64,000 bases of DNA from the NCBI GenBank assembly GCA_001953215.1, contig CP019169.1:3472001-3536000 (forward strand). The letters run 5' to 3'. Shown here in pieces: positions 25,583 through 33,257 of this stretch. This DNA comes from Betaproteobacteria bacterium GR16-43. GTDB lineage: Bacteria > Pseudomonadota > Gammaproteobacteria > Burkholderiales > Usitatibacteraceae. The translations under genes and the position numbers were made by a program. Numbering within the stretch: position 1 is the stretch's first letter; the number at the start of each line of letters is the position of its first letter. Below the pieces are notes generated by a model that worked only from the letters and a program-made list of their open reading frames with translations, searched no databases and was not told the origin of the DNA.

Positions 25583-25596
25583 GGAAACAGTTTTCC
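25583..25596. promoter_or_regulatory. LacI-type operator, distal
   Basis: GGAAACAGTTTTCC matches 12 of 14 positions of the perfect operator. It is about 210 bases from the proximal site, a spacing that would allow repressor-mediated looping. Confidence 0.5.
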
Positions 25597-25611
25597 CGAG
25601 GAGGAAAACAA

Positions 25612-25639
25612 AAAGCCCCTGGCTTTCGCCAGGGGCTTT
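25612..25639 (-). terminator. Intrinsic terminator after the phasin gene
   Basis: A perfect 12-bp stem, AAAGCCCCTGGC with GCCAGGGGCTTT around a four-base loop. On the minus strand it is followed by TTTTTGTTTTCC, a good T tract, so it ends transcription from the phasin gene. Confidence 0.85.
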
Positions 25640-25663
25640 CGGGGGAACGGTGCGGTGCGGCGC

Positions 25664-26218
25664 TTACTTGCTGCGCGCGGCGGCTCGCTTCGCCTTGGTG
25701 GCGGCACTCTTCACAGAGGCGACGTTCTGCTCCACCGACTTCTCGACGGTGTCATAGAGCTGCTTGTTGATGGCGACGTAGTTGTCGTAGGCGCTCTGGG
25801 CGGCGGCCATCGCGGACTTCACGTTGCCCACGACCGTCTCGGAACCGGCGGGCGCGTACTTGAACGCCTCCTCGAGGGCGGCCACGGCGGCCTTGTTCAC
25901 GTCGGCGGCCTGCTTCTCGAACACCTTCTTCACTTCGTCGTTGGTCTCGGCGAAGGTCTCGTAGGCGCTGCGCGAATACGCATAGGCCTTCTTCATGGCC
26001 GGCTCCACGGCGGCGGAGTTGATGGCCATCATTTCCTGCACGTCGCGGGCGGCGGACAGGGTCTGCGCATGCTTGGTGGCGGCCTCGACGGAATCGCGGG
26101 CAGCACCCAGGCCGATTTCGGCGAATTTCTCGAAGTTGCTGAGGGAGAGCTTGGCGAAATACGACATCTGGTCGATCGCGGCTTCGTTGGCGGCGGCGAA
26201 CTGGTCGACTTTGATCAT
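25664..26218 (-). CDS. phaP: Phasin-family polyhydroxyalkanoate granule protein
   Basis: A 184-residue, nearly all-helical protein of the phasin_2 type (MIKVDQFAAANEAAIDQM start, then SLSNFEKFAEIGLGAARDSVEAATKHAQ and an Ala/Lys-rich tail). Phasins coat PHA granules and control their number. The ATG at 26218 has GAGGA upstream and avoids an improbable upstream extension. It has its own strong promoter and terminator, separate from the PHA synthase operon just upstream, fitting the very high expression usual for phasins. Confidence 0.88.
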   Translation of the reverse strand: MIKVDQFAAANEAAIDQMSYFAKLSLSNFEKFAEIGLGAARDSVEAATKHAQTLSAARDVQEMMAINSAAVEPAMKKAYAYSRSAYETFAETNDEVKKVFEKQAADVNKAAVAALEEAFKYAPAGSETVVGNVKSAMAAAQSAYDNYVAINKQLYDTVEKSVEQNVASVKSAATKAKRAAARSK

Positions 26219-26273
26219 GGCGGGGTCCTCGGGCTGGGTGGGCGTACGGATTTGCTGCATCGCACAAAGCGCC

Positions 26274-26301
26274 ATTCTAGGCCGGAGGCCTTCGGAGTCA
26301 A
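26274..26301 (-). promoter_or_regulatory. Sigma70-type promoter of the phasin gene
   Basis: On the minus strand TTGACT (26301-26296) and TAGAAT (26279-26274) are separated by 16 bases, each one mismatch from consensus. The -10 ends about 55 bases before the phasin start codon. Confidence 0.7.
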
Positions 26302-26375
26302 GGGGGCCGACGCATTATTTTTGTGCGGGGCACCATCCCGGGTCCCGGCCCGGGACGGCCTTGTGGATCAAGGAC

Positions 26376-27413
26376 TTATTTCACCCGCTTGATGAGCGCC
26401 CGGGTGAAATCGGTGGTCGTGGCCTTGCCGCCCAGGTCCCGGGTGCGCACCAGGTCCTTGTTCAGCACCAGGTCGATCGCCTTGGTGAGGCGCGCCGCGA
26501 GCGCGTCGTGGCCCACGTGCTCCAGCATCAGGCCCGAAGCCAGCAACAGCGCCAGCGGATTGGCGATCCCCTTGCCCGCGATGTCCGGGGCGGAACCGTG
26601 TACCGCCTCGAAGATCGCGGCATCGGGACCGATGTTCGCCCCCGGCGCCATGCCGAGCCCGCCCACCAGCCCGGCGAGCTGGTCCGAAAGGATGTCGCCG
26701 AAGAGGTTGGTCGTGACGATCACGTCGAACTGGTGCGGGTTCAGCACGAGCTGCATCGCGCAGGCATCGACGATCCGGTCGTCGAACGCGATCTTCTTCT
26801 CGTAGCGCTTGGCCACGTCGCGCGCGGTTTCGAGGAACAAGCCCGTGAGCGCCTTGAGGACGTTGGCCTTGTGCACGATGGTGACCTTCTTGCGCCCGTG
26901 CTTCACGGCCCAGTCGAAGGCGTACTCGGCGATGCGACGGCTGCCCGCGCGCGTGTTGATGCCGCTCGAGACGGCGACGGCGCGCGGGTCGTCTCCGATG
27001 GCGACGTAATGCTCCCAGGCGACGTACAGCCCCTCCAGGTTCTCTCGGAAGAGGACGATGTCGATCCCTTCGTAGCGCCCGCCGGGAACGAGCGTGCGCA
27101 CCGGACGGAGGTTCGCGTAGAGGCCGAAGGTCTCGCGCAGCCGCACGTTGATCGACCGGTAGCCGCCGCCCACGGGCGTGGTGAGCGGGCCCTTCAACGC
27201 GAGCTTGTTGCGCGTGATCGAGTCGAGCAGCGCTTTCGGGGCCGGGTCGCCCTCGGCATGCACAGCGGCCATGCCGCCCACCTGGCGGTCCCACGCGAAG
27301 GGCGCGCCCAGCGCGTCCAGCACCTGGATGACCGCTTCGGTGATCTCCGGGCCGATCCCGTCGCCGGGAATCAGCGTCGCCGGGATTTTGCCTTTGGTTT
27401 TTCGGGTTGCCAT
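26376..27413 (-). CDS. NAD-dependent isocitrate dehydrogenase-like beta-decarboxylating dehydrogenase
   Basis: A 345-residue member of the isocitrate/isopropylmalate dehydrogenase family. IPGDGIGPEIT, KGPLTTPVGGGYRSINVRLRETFGLYANLRPVR (substrate loop), VHKANVLK and the NLFGDILSDQLAGLVGGLG metal/cofactor segment are all present. The substrate loop resembles NAD-linked isocitrate dehydrogenases more than LeuB. Its start lies 43 bases inside the upstream CoA-transferase gene, implying coupled translation. A role as a dedicated NADH or 2-oxoglutarate source, or action on another malate-type acid, cannot be separated by sequence. Confidence 0.8.
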   Translation of the reverse strand: MATRKTKGKIPATLIPGDGIGPEITEAVIQVLDALGAPFAWDRQVGGMAAVHAEGDPAPKALLDSITRNKLALKGPLTTPVGGGYRSINVRLRETFGLYANLRPVRTLVPGGRYEGIDIVLFRENLEGLYVAWEHYVAIGDDPRAVAVSSGINTRAGSRRIAEYAFDWAVKHGRKKVTIVHKANVLKALTGLFLETARDVAKRYEKKIAFDDRIVDACAMQLVLNPHQFDVIVTTNLFGDILSDQLAGLVGGLGMAPGANIGPDAAIFEAVHGSAPDIAGKGIANPLALLLASGLMLEHVGHDALAARLTKAIDLVLNKDLVRTRDLGGKATTTDFTRALIKRVK

Positions 27414-29455
27414 GTCTTCTTAGCCTGCCTTTCCGTGTTTCCGCGCTGGGCGACGTAATCGCGCGCCTCGTCGCCCGTCTCGAAGATGTGGGGTACCACC
27501 CGCCGGCGCGTGAGCGATTCGTCCAGCTTCTGGCGCATGAATTCGCTCGACGTGTAGCGGGAAGCGGTGGTGTAGTAGTTCTGTTGCATGTAGCGGATCA
27601 TCGCCGCGTAAGTATCGGCGACCGCCTGGTCGATGAACACGTTCTCGTAGTTCACCACCATCTTGACCTTGCGGCCGATCGCCTGGCAACGCTCCTCGAT
27701 GATGCGCCGGACGCGGTCGACGTCATCGCGCGTGAGGATGTGCATGCCTTCGGCGTTGAGGAACATCACGTTGGTCTTCGGATCGTAGGTGATGCGCTCG
27801 TGGAGGCCGAGGCCCAGCAGCGATTCCTCCAGCTGCATCAGGTGGTCGCGGAAGATGCGCGCGTCCATCATCGCGGGCTTCTTCACGATCGGTTCGAATT
27901 CCATGTGCGCGAGGATGTCGTCCTGGATGTCCATGCCGGGCGCGACTTCGATCAGCTCCATGCCTTCGGCCGTCCGCCGGAACACGCAGCGCTCCGTCAC
28001 GTAGAGCACGTCGGTCCCCTGCTCCGCCGCGTACGAGCCGTTGAACGTGATCTGTTCCACGCGCTTCACGAACTTCCGGCTCCGGCCCTCCTTGATGATG
28101 CGAAGGATGCCGTTGTCGACCTCGACCTCCAGGCCGCCGGCCGTGAACGTGCCCGCGAAGGCGATGCGCCGCGCGTTCTGCGTGATGTTGATGAAGCCGC
28201 CGGCGCCGGCGAGGCGGGGACCGAAGCGGCTCACGTTCACGTGCCCGTTCGCGTCCGCCTCCGCCATGCCGAGGCACGCCATGTCGAGGCCGCCGCCGTC
28301 GTAGAAATCGAACTGCTGGTTCTGGTGGATCAGCGCCTCGTTGTTCACCGCCGCGCCGAAGTTGAGCCCCGATTGCGGGACCCCCCCGATCACGCCGGGC
28401 TCGGCGGTGAGCGTGAGGTAGGAAAGGATGCGCTCCTCGTTCGCGACCGAGGCCACGCCTTCCGGCATGCCGATGCCGAGGTTCACGACGCCTCCCATCG
28501 GCAACTCGAACGCGCAGCGGCGCGCGATCACCTTGCGCTCGTCGAGCGGCAGGTTCCCGAGCATCGTGAGCGGCACCTTGAATTCGCCGGAGAACGCCGG
28601 GTTGTATTCGGTGCCGTAGGTCTGCAGGTGGTTCTCCGGATTCGCGATCACGACGCAATCGACCATGATGCCCGGCACGACCACCTGGCGCGGGCTGAGG
28701 ACTCCCGACGCGGCCACGCGTTCGACCTGGGCGATGACGATGCCGCCGGAGTTGCGCGTCGCCGTGGCGATGGCGAGGTTGTCCAGCGTGAGGGCCTCGT
28801 GCTCCATCGTGATGTTGCCGGACGGATCGGCCGTGGTGCCCCGGATCAGCGCGACGTTGATCGGGAACGACTTGTAGAAGAGGTACTCCTCGCCATCGAT
28901 CTCCATCACGCGGACGATCTCCTCGACCGTGCGTGCGTTGATCTTGCCACCGTCCTGCCGCGGGTCGACGAAGGTGCGAAGGCCGACCTTGGTGAGGTTT
29001 CCGGCGCGGTGCGCGGCGATGTCGCGGAACAAGTGCGAGACCACGCCCAGCGGGATGTTGTACGCCTCGATCTTGTTCTCGACCGCGAGCTTGCCCAGCT
29101 TGGGGACGAGCGACCAGTGGCCGGCGATGACGCGCTTCACCAGCCCCTCGTGCGCGAGCCGGTTCATGCCGCGTTCCTTGCCGTCGCCGGGCGCGGCGGC
29201 GAACACGAGCGTCAAGTCGCGCGGCGTCCCGGTCTCCAGGAATCGCTTCTCGAGCGCGCAGATCAATTCGTCAGGCGTGCCGGTACCGACGAAGCCCGAG
29301 CTCGCGATCGTGTCGCGGTCACGGATCAACGCCACCGCCTCCGCCGCGGAGACGAGCTTGTTGCGGCCGTGGCCTCGCTTCGCTCGCGCCGCCGGCGCGG
29401 GCTCGGCGACCTTCAGTCGGCCGTCGCTCCGCTGTCCTTTACGACCTTGGCCCAT
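27371..29455 (-). CDS. Acetate/propionate-type acyl-CoA transferase with C-terminal extension
   Basis: A 694-residue class I CoA-transferase with both alpha (about 30-270) and beta (about 305-530) halves fused as in propionate CoA-transferase. GFVGTGTPDELI, NLGIGMPEGVASV and TAEPGVIGGVPQSGLNFG carry the expected features; the Glu in TAEPG is the likely catalytic residue. Relatives of this type are about 520-530 residues long, and here about 150 extra residues (from EPIVKKPAMMDARIF on) form an additional domain I cannot name. Both ends overlap neighbours by 43 bases. It probably supplies acyl- or hydroxyacyl-CoA for the PHA synthase upstream. Confidence 0.82.
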   Translation of the reverse strand: MGQGRKGQRSDGRLKVAEPAPAARAKRGHGRNKLVSAAEAVALIRDRDTIASSGFVGTGTPDELICALEKRFLETGTPRDLTLVFAAAPGDGKERGMNRLAHEGLVKRVIAGHWSLVPKLGKLAVENKIEAYNIPLGVVSHLFRDIAAHRAGNLTKVGLRTFVDPRQDGGKINARTVEEIVRVMEIDGEEYLFYKSFPINVALIRGTTADPSGNITMEHEALTLDNLAIATATRNSGGIVIAQVERVAASGVLSPRQVVVPGIMVDCVVIANPENHLQTYGTEYNPAFSGEFKVPLTMLGNLPLDERKVIARRCAFELPMGGVVNLGIGMPEGVASVANEERILSYLTLTAEPGVIGGVPQSGLNFGAAVNNEALIHQNQQFDFYDGGGLDMACLGMAEADANGHVNVSRFGPRLAGAGGFINITQNARRIAFAGTFTAGGLEVEVDNGILRIIKEGRSRKFVKRVEQITFNGSYAAEQGTDVLYVTERCVFRRTAEGMELIEVAPGMDIQDDILAHMEFEPIVKKPAMMDARIFRDHLMQLEESLLGLGLHERITYDPKTNVMFLNAEGMHILTRDDVDRVRRIIEERCQAIGRKVKMVVNYENVFIDQAVADTYAAMIRYMQQNYYTTASRYTSSEFMRQKLDESLTRRRVVPHIFETGDEARDYVAQRGNTERQAKKTWQPEKPKAKSRRR

Positions 29456-30372
29456 TTCGTGGTCTCCGCTTGCACGAACTTGGTGAAGTTCTCCGGGGTG
29501 TCACCCACATCCTCGGAGCCGGTGTCCTTGAGGACATTCTGGAATTCAGGGCTCTTCATTGCCTTGCGTGCTTCGGCGTTCAGCTTGTCGATGATCGGCT
29601 TCGGCGTGCCGGCCCGCGCGAACATGCCGTACCAGGCATACGACTCGAGGGCCACGCCGGACTCCGCGAACGTGGGCACGTCCGGCAGCTGCGGCGAGCG
29701 CTTGGCGCCGGTCACGGCGATGGGACGCAGCTTGCCGGCCTTCAGCTGCGGCACGATCGCGATGGTGCTGTCGAACATCATCGGGACGTGGCCCGCGATG
29801 ACGTCCGTGAGCGCCGGCGCAGAGCCCTTGTACGGGACGTGCACCATGTCCAGCTTCGCCACGGTCTTGAACAGCTCGGAGGTCAGGTGCTGGGGCGTTC
29901 CGCTGCCCGAGGAGGCGTAGTTGAACTTGCCGCCCTGCGACTTGATGTAGGCCAGCAGCTCCTTCAGGTTCTTCGCCGGAACGGACGGATTGACCGCGAG
30001 CACCAGCGGCACGCGCAACACGTTGGTGATCGGCAGGAGGTCCTTCAGCGAATCGAACGGCATCGCCTTGTAGAGGCTGGGGTTGATGACGATCGGCGAG
30101 CTCGAGGTGACGAGCAGCGTGTAGCCGTCGGCCGGCTGCTGCTTGGCGACGATGGCGCTGCCGATGTTGCCGCTGGCACCGCCCCGGTTGTCGATCACGA
30201 ACGGCTTGCCGAGCTGGTCGGTGAGCCCCTTGGCGATCGGGCGCGCGGCGATGTCCGACGGGCCGCCGGCCGGCCACGGCACGACGACCGTCACGGCCTT
30301 GTTGGGGTAGTCCTGCGCGAAGGCCGTTCCGGCGCAGAGCGCTAGGGCGGCAAGTACGGATCTGGCTTGCAT
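29413..30372 (-). CDS. Bug/TctC-family periplasmic solute receptor
   Basis: A 319-residue exported binding protein of the Bug family: DYPNKAVTVVVPWPAGGPSDIAAR, VIDNRGGASGNIGS, YTLLVTSSSPIVINPSLY, FNYASSGSGTPQHL and MVHVPYKGSAPALTDVIAGHV. These receptors bind carboxylates, often for a TctAB permease, but no permease gene is near. It lies within the PHA/CoA-transferase operon, 41 bases after the hydrolase gene, with CAGGAGAG before the start. The cargo is probably an organic acid used by the enzymes encoded around it. Confidence 0.9.
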   Translation of the reverse strand: MQARSVLAALALCAGTAFAQDYPNKAVTVVVPWPAGGPSDIAARPIAKGLTDQLGKPFVIDNRGGASGNIGSAIVAKQQPADGYTLLVTSSSPIVINPSLYKAMPFDSLKDLLPITNVLRVPLVLAVNPSVPAKNLKELLAYIKSQGGKFNYASSGSGTPQHLTSELFKTVAKLDMVHVPYKGSAPALTDVIAGHVPMMFDSTIAIVPQLKAGKLRPIAVTGAKRSPQLPDVPTFAESGVALESYAWYGMFARAGTPKPIIDKLNAEARKAMKSPEFQNVLKDTGSEDVGDTPENFTKFVQAETTKWAKVVKDSGATAD

Positions 30373-30413
30373 GGTTTCTCTCCTGGTACGGGTCTGCTGC
30401 GGGATGCCGGGGC

Positions 30414-31325
30414 TCAGGCCGCGTTGGCGCGCCGTGCTCCCTTGTCGGAATCGAGGAATTCTTCAATGAGCGAGATCTGCGCGTCGGACATGAGCGCGGG
30501 GGCATGCCCGCATCCGCGCACCTCGACCGCCCGCACGAGGTTCTTCTTCGCCGCCGCGCCGCGCTGTTGCATCTCGCGCACCGTGGAGGCATGCAACAGG
30601 TCGGACTCCTCCCCGCGCAGGACCAGCACCGGGCAGGTGACCTTCTCCCAAACGTGCCAGAGCCCCACGTCGACCATGAGGGGCCATTGGAAATTGCGGC
30701 CGATGGCGGGGTCGTAGTGTTGCGCGAAGTCGCCCTCGGGCGTCTTCACCGCGCTGTGCTTGGCCATGTGCTGCCACTGCGCGTCGGTGAGCTTGCCGAA
30801 CGGGGCGTGGATCGAGCGGAAATGCTGTTCGAGCTCGTCGAGCGTCGCGAAGCGGCGCTTCAGCCGCATGTACGCGCCCATGCGCTGCAGGGCCTGCCCC
30901 GAGACGCGCGCGCCGAAGTCGTTCAGCACCAGCCGGCGGATCGGGGCCTCGGTCACGGCGGCCATCTCCATGCCGACATAGGCGCCGAGCGACGTGCCGA
31001 CCCAGTCGATCACTTCGGCGCCGGTCCGCGAGATGACCGCGGCCATCGCGGCGAGGTACAGGGGCGTTGCGTAGTCGGAGGGCGTGGTGATCCAGGCGCT
31101 GCGTCCCCGGCCCGGCAGGTCCGGGCAGACGACGCGCATGCCGCGGCCGGCGAGGCGCTTGGCGAGGAGGTCGAAGTCGCGCGCGTTGCGCGTGAGGCCG
31201 TGCACGCACATCACGACCTGCTTCGCGTCTTTCGGCCCCCATTCGACATACGCGATCTTCGTGAAGCCATGGGGCCCCAGCGCGGGCACGTCCCCCTCGC
31301 GGGGGCTCAGCGAGACTTCAGCCAT
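30414..31325 (-). CDS. Alpha/beta-hydrolase in the PHA operon
   Basis: A 303-residue alpha/beta-fold hydrolase. The oxyanion region VMCVHGLTRNARDFD, the nucleophile elbow VGTSLGAYVG, the acid loop LRGEESDLL and the His in GCGHAPAL are visible. The start at 31325 overlaps the end of phaC by 19 bases. No leader is present, so it is cytoplasmic. Its neighbours suggest an intracellular PHA oligomer or hydroxyacyl-ester hydrolase, but the family is too broad to be certain. Confidence 0.75.
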   Translation of the reverse strand: MAEVSLSPREGDVPALGPHGFTKIAYVEWGPKDAKQVVMCVHGLTRNARDFDLLAKRLAGRGMRVVCPDLPGRGRSAWITTPSDYATPLYLAAMAAVISRTGAEVIDWVGTSLGAYVGMEMAAVTEAPIRRLVLNDFGARVSGQALQRMGAYMRLKRRFATLDELEQHFRSIHAPFGKLTDAQWQHMAKHSAVKTPEGDFAQHYDPAIGRNFQWPLMVDVGLWHVWEKVTCPVLVLRGEESDLLHASTVREMQQRGAAAKKNLVRAVEVRGCGHAPALMSDAQISLIEEFLDSDKGARRANAA

Positions 31326-32401
31326 CCGTAGATCGTCTTCCCGAGGATGCCCTGCGATTTGCCGCTGACGAAAACGCCCACGTGTCCGCCGGGCAGGGGC
31401 AACTCCGTGTAGTCCTTCGTGCCCACGCGCGTGCGCAGCGCCTGGGAACTCTTCGGCGGGATGATGTGGTCCTCCTGCGCGAAGATGTTGAGGACCGGCA
31501 TGGTGATCTTCTTCAGGTCGACCACCTTGCCGTTCAGGCGGAACTCGCCCTTGGCCAGCTGGTTCGACTGGTAGAGGTCCTTCAGCCACTGCTTGCCCGC
31601 TTCGCCCGGATGGTCGGGCCGGTCGGCCAGCCACTTCTCCATGCGCAGGAAATTCAGCAGCTTCGCCTCGTCATCCATCACGTCGAACAGGCCCACGTTG
31701 TACTTCGTGAGCGAGTTGATCGGCGTCATCAGCGAGAAGACGAAGCTCATCAACTCGCCGGGCAGGTTGCCGTTCGCGTCGATCAGGCGGTCGACGTCCG
31801 AGGCGGACATGCTGCGCGCCCACGTGCCGATCATGCCGTGGTGCAGCGGAGCCTCCTTGTCGCCGGCGTGGAAGTCGATCGGCGTGATGGTGAGCATCAG
31901 GTTCTTCACGCGCTTCGGGTGGTTGGCCGCATAGCACGAGGTGAACACGCCCCCTTCGCACACGCCGAGGAGCGTGATCTTGTCGAGGCCGCTGTCCTCG
32001 CAAATGCGGTCGACGCAGTCGCCGAGGTAACCCTCGATGTAGTCCTCCAGGGTGAGCCACCGGTCGCTGCGGGAAGGCGATCCCCAGTCCACGACGTAGA
32101 GGTCCACGCCCTGGGCAAGCAGGTTGCGCACCAGCGAGCGATCTTCCTGCAGGTCCATCATCGTCTGGCGGCCGATGAGGCCGTAGACGACCAGCACGGG
32201 CGTGGCGATCGTGCGCTTCGCGACGGGCTCGTAGTGGTAGAGCGCGACCTTGTCCTGGCGCCAGATCTCGCGCTTGGCCGCGGTGGCGATCTGGACGTCG
32301 CTGTTCTTGGTGCGCTCGAGGAGCTTGCGCCCTTCCTGCAGGCGCTTGCTGAACGCGGAGAATTCCTTGAGCGCTTCCTGGGGGTCGACCTTCACGCGCA
32401 T
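31307..32401 (-). CDS. phaC: Class III polyhydroxyalkanoate synthase, subunit PhaC
   Basis: A 364-residue catalytic subunit. The active-site Cys148 lies in LLGVCEGG, with Asp311 (AQEDHIIPP) and His340 (PGGHVGV) completing the triad; a Cys at about 149 and this short length are hallmarks of class III enzymes, which need PhaE. Class I synthases, more common in betaproteobacteria, are near 590 residues. The ATG at 32401, eight bases from the phaE stop, has GGAG upstream and is preferred to 32422. It polymerises hydroxyacyl-CoA on the granule surface. Confidence 0.93.
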   Translation of the reverse strand: MRVKVDPQEALKEFSAFSKRLQEGRKLLERTKNSDVQIATAAKREIWRQDKVALYHYEPVAKRTIATPVLVVYGLIGRQTMMDLQEDRSLVRNLLAQGVDLYVVDWGSPSRSDRWLTLEDYIEGYLGDCVDRICEDSGLDKITLLGVCEGGVFTSCYAANHPKRVKNLMLTITPIDFHAGDKEAPLHHGMIGTWARSMSASDVDRLIDANGNLPGELMSFVFSLMTPINSLTKYNVGLFDVMDDEAKLLNFLRMEKWLADRPDHPGEAGKQWLKDLYQSNQLAKGEFRLNGKVVDLKKITMPVLNIFAQEDHIIPPKSSQALRTRVGTKDYTELPLPGGHVGVFVSGKSQGILGKTIYGWLKSR

Positions 32402-32408
32402 GCCGGAC

Positions 32409-33257
32409 TCACTCCTGGGCACGCGTTTTCCGGCGCGCGGCCTTCGGGCCGCGGCGGCGTGCCGGTGCTGCCGCCGCCGGCTCCTCGCGCCGCAACGCGC
32501 GGATCTCGCGCTTCAGTTCGGTCACGGCGCGCTGCATCTCGTCCATCTCGGTGCGCGTCGGGATGTGGTTGATCTCGCAGAACGACTCCGCGATCTCCTG
32601 CTCGGCGAGGCGATACTCGGTGGACGAGCGCGTCATTCGCCGCTGCGAGTCGAGGAACTCCTTGGAACGGTGCATCTCCACCAGCGCGGTGTTGGCGGTG
32701 GCGAGCCAGAGGTCGAGCAACGCACGCCCGCTCTGGATCGGCGGGGCGTCCTTGTCGTTGAGGGACTTCGAGAAGCGCTCGTAAGCGAGGTTCCAGGCGC
32801 CCTGCACGACCTCGTAGTAGTGCTCGATGTCGCGCGTGCGGTCGATCCAGAGCTTCTGCGCCTTGAGGATCTTGCGGTCGAGGTCGAAGAGCGTCGCGTA
32901 CGTCGGACCTTCGGTGAGCTTCTCCAGGCCCATGTCGAAGCGCGTTCCGGCGCGGCGCCATTCCGCCGGATCGAAGACCCGCTTCATCGCTTCCGCGTCG
33001 AAGCGCCCGGTCTGCGACCACGCCTCCTGCGCGAGCGCGGCCCACTCCTCCATCGAGCGCTTCATGAGGTCGCCCATGGCATCGGGCGTGACGCCTTCGG
33101 CCGCCTTCTTACCCGTCCCCATCGCAGCGGCGGCGGCGCCGAACCCCGGCATCCCGGGGAACGACGGCGCCTTGCCTTCGGCCCACGCCTGGAAAAGGTT
33201 CTTCTGGTTCTCGGACCAGAACCGGACCCAATCGTTGGCGACAGCCGCCTCGCTCAC
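32409..33257 (-). CDS. phaE: Class III PHA synthase subunit PhaE
   Basis: A 282-residue helical protein with a GTG start that overlaps the alcohol dehydrogenase stop in GTGA. DLWLATANTALVEMHRSKEFLDSQRRMTRSSTEYRL and the ICEINHIPTRTEMDEM-like stretch are typical of PhaE, as is a positively charged Ala/Arg-rich tail. It has no active site of its own and activates PhaC. The tail may interact with DNA or granule proteins, but that is a guess. Confidence 0.9.
   Translation of the reverse strand: MSEAAVANDWVRFWSENQKNLFQAWAEGKAPSFPGMPGFGAAAAAMGTGKKAAEGVTPDAMGDLMKRSMEEWAALAQEAWSQTGRFDAEAMKRVFDPAEWRRAGTRFDMGLEKLTEGPTYATLFDLDRKILKAQKLWIDRTRDIEHYYEVVQGAWNLAYERFSKSLNDKDAPPIQSGRALLDLWLATANTALVEMHRSKEFLDSQRRMTRSSTEYRLAEQEIAESFCEINHIPTRTEMDEMQRAVTELKREIRALRREEPAAAAPARRRGPKAARRKTRAQE

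Larger units (their letters stand above)
25322..25611 (-). promoter_or_regulatory. Upstream control region of the TonB receptor operon
   Basis: This gap holds no credible gene. It is noticeably AT-richer than the flanks and contains three LacI-type palindromes and a Fur-like box, listed separately, all on the promoter side of the receptor gene. The far end runs into the terminator of the convergent-facing phasin gene. Confidence 0.6.

Noticed and set aside
26336-26355. TCCCGGG/CCCGGGA hairpin after the isocitrate dehydrogenase-like gene
   Set aside because: On the minus strand it is followed by A-rich sequence and no T tract, so it was not called a terminator.
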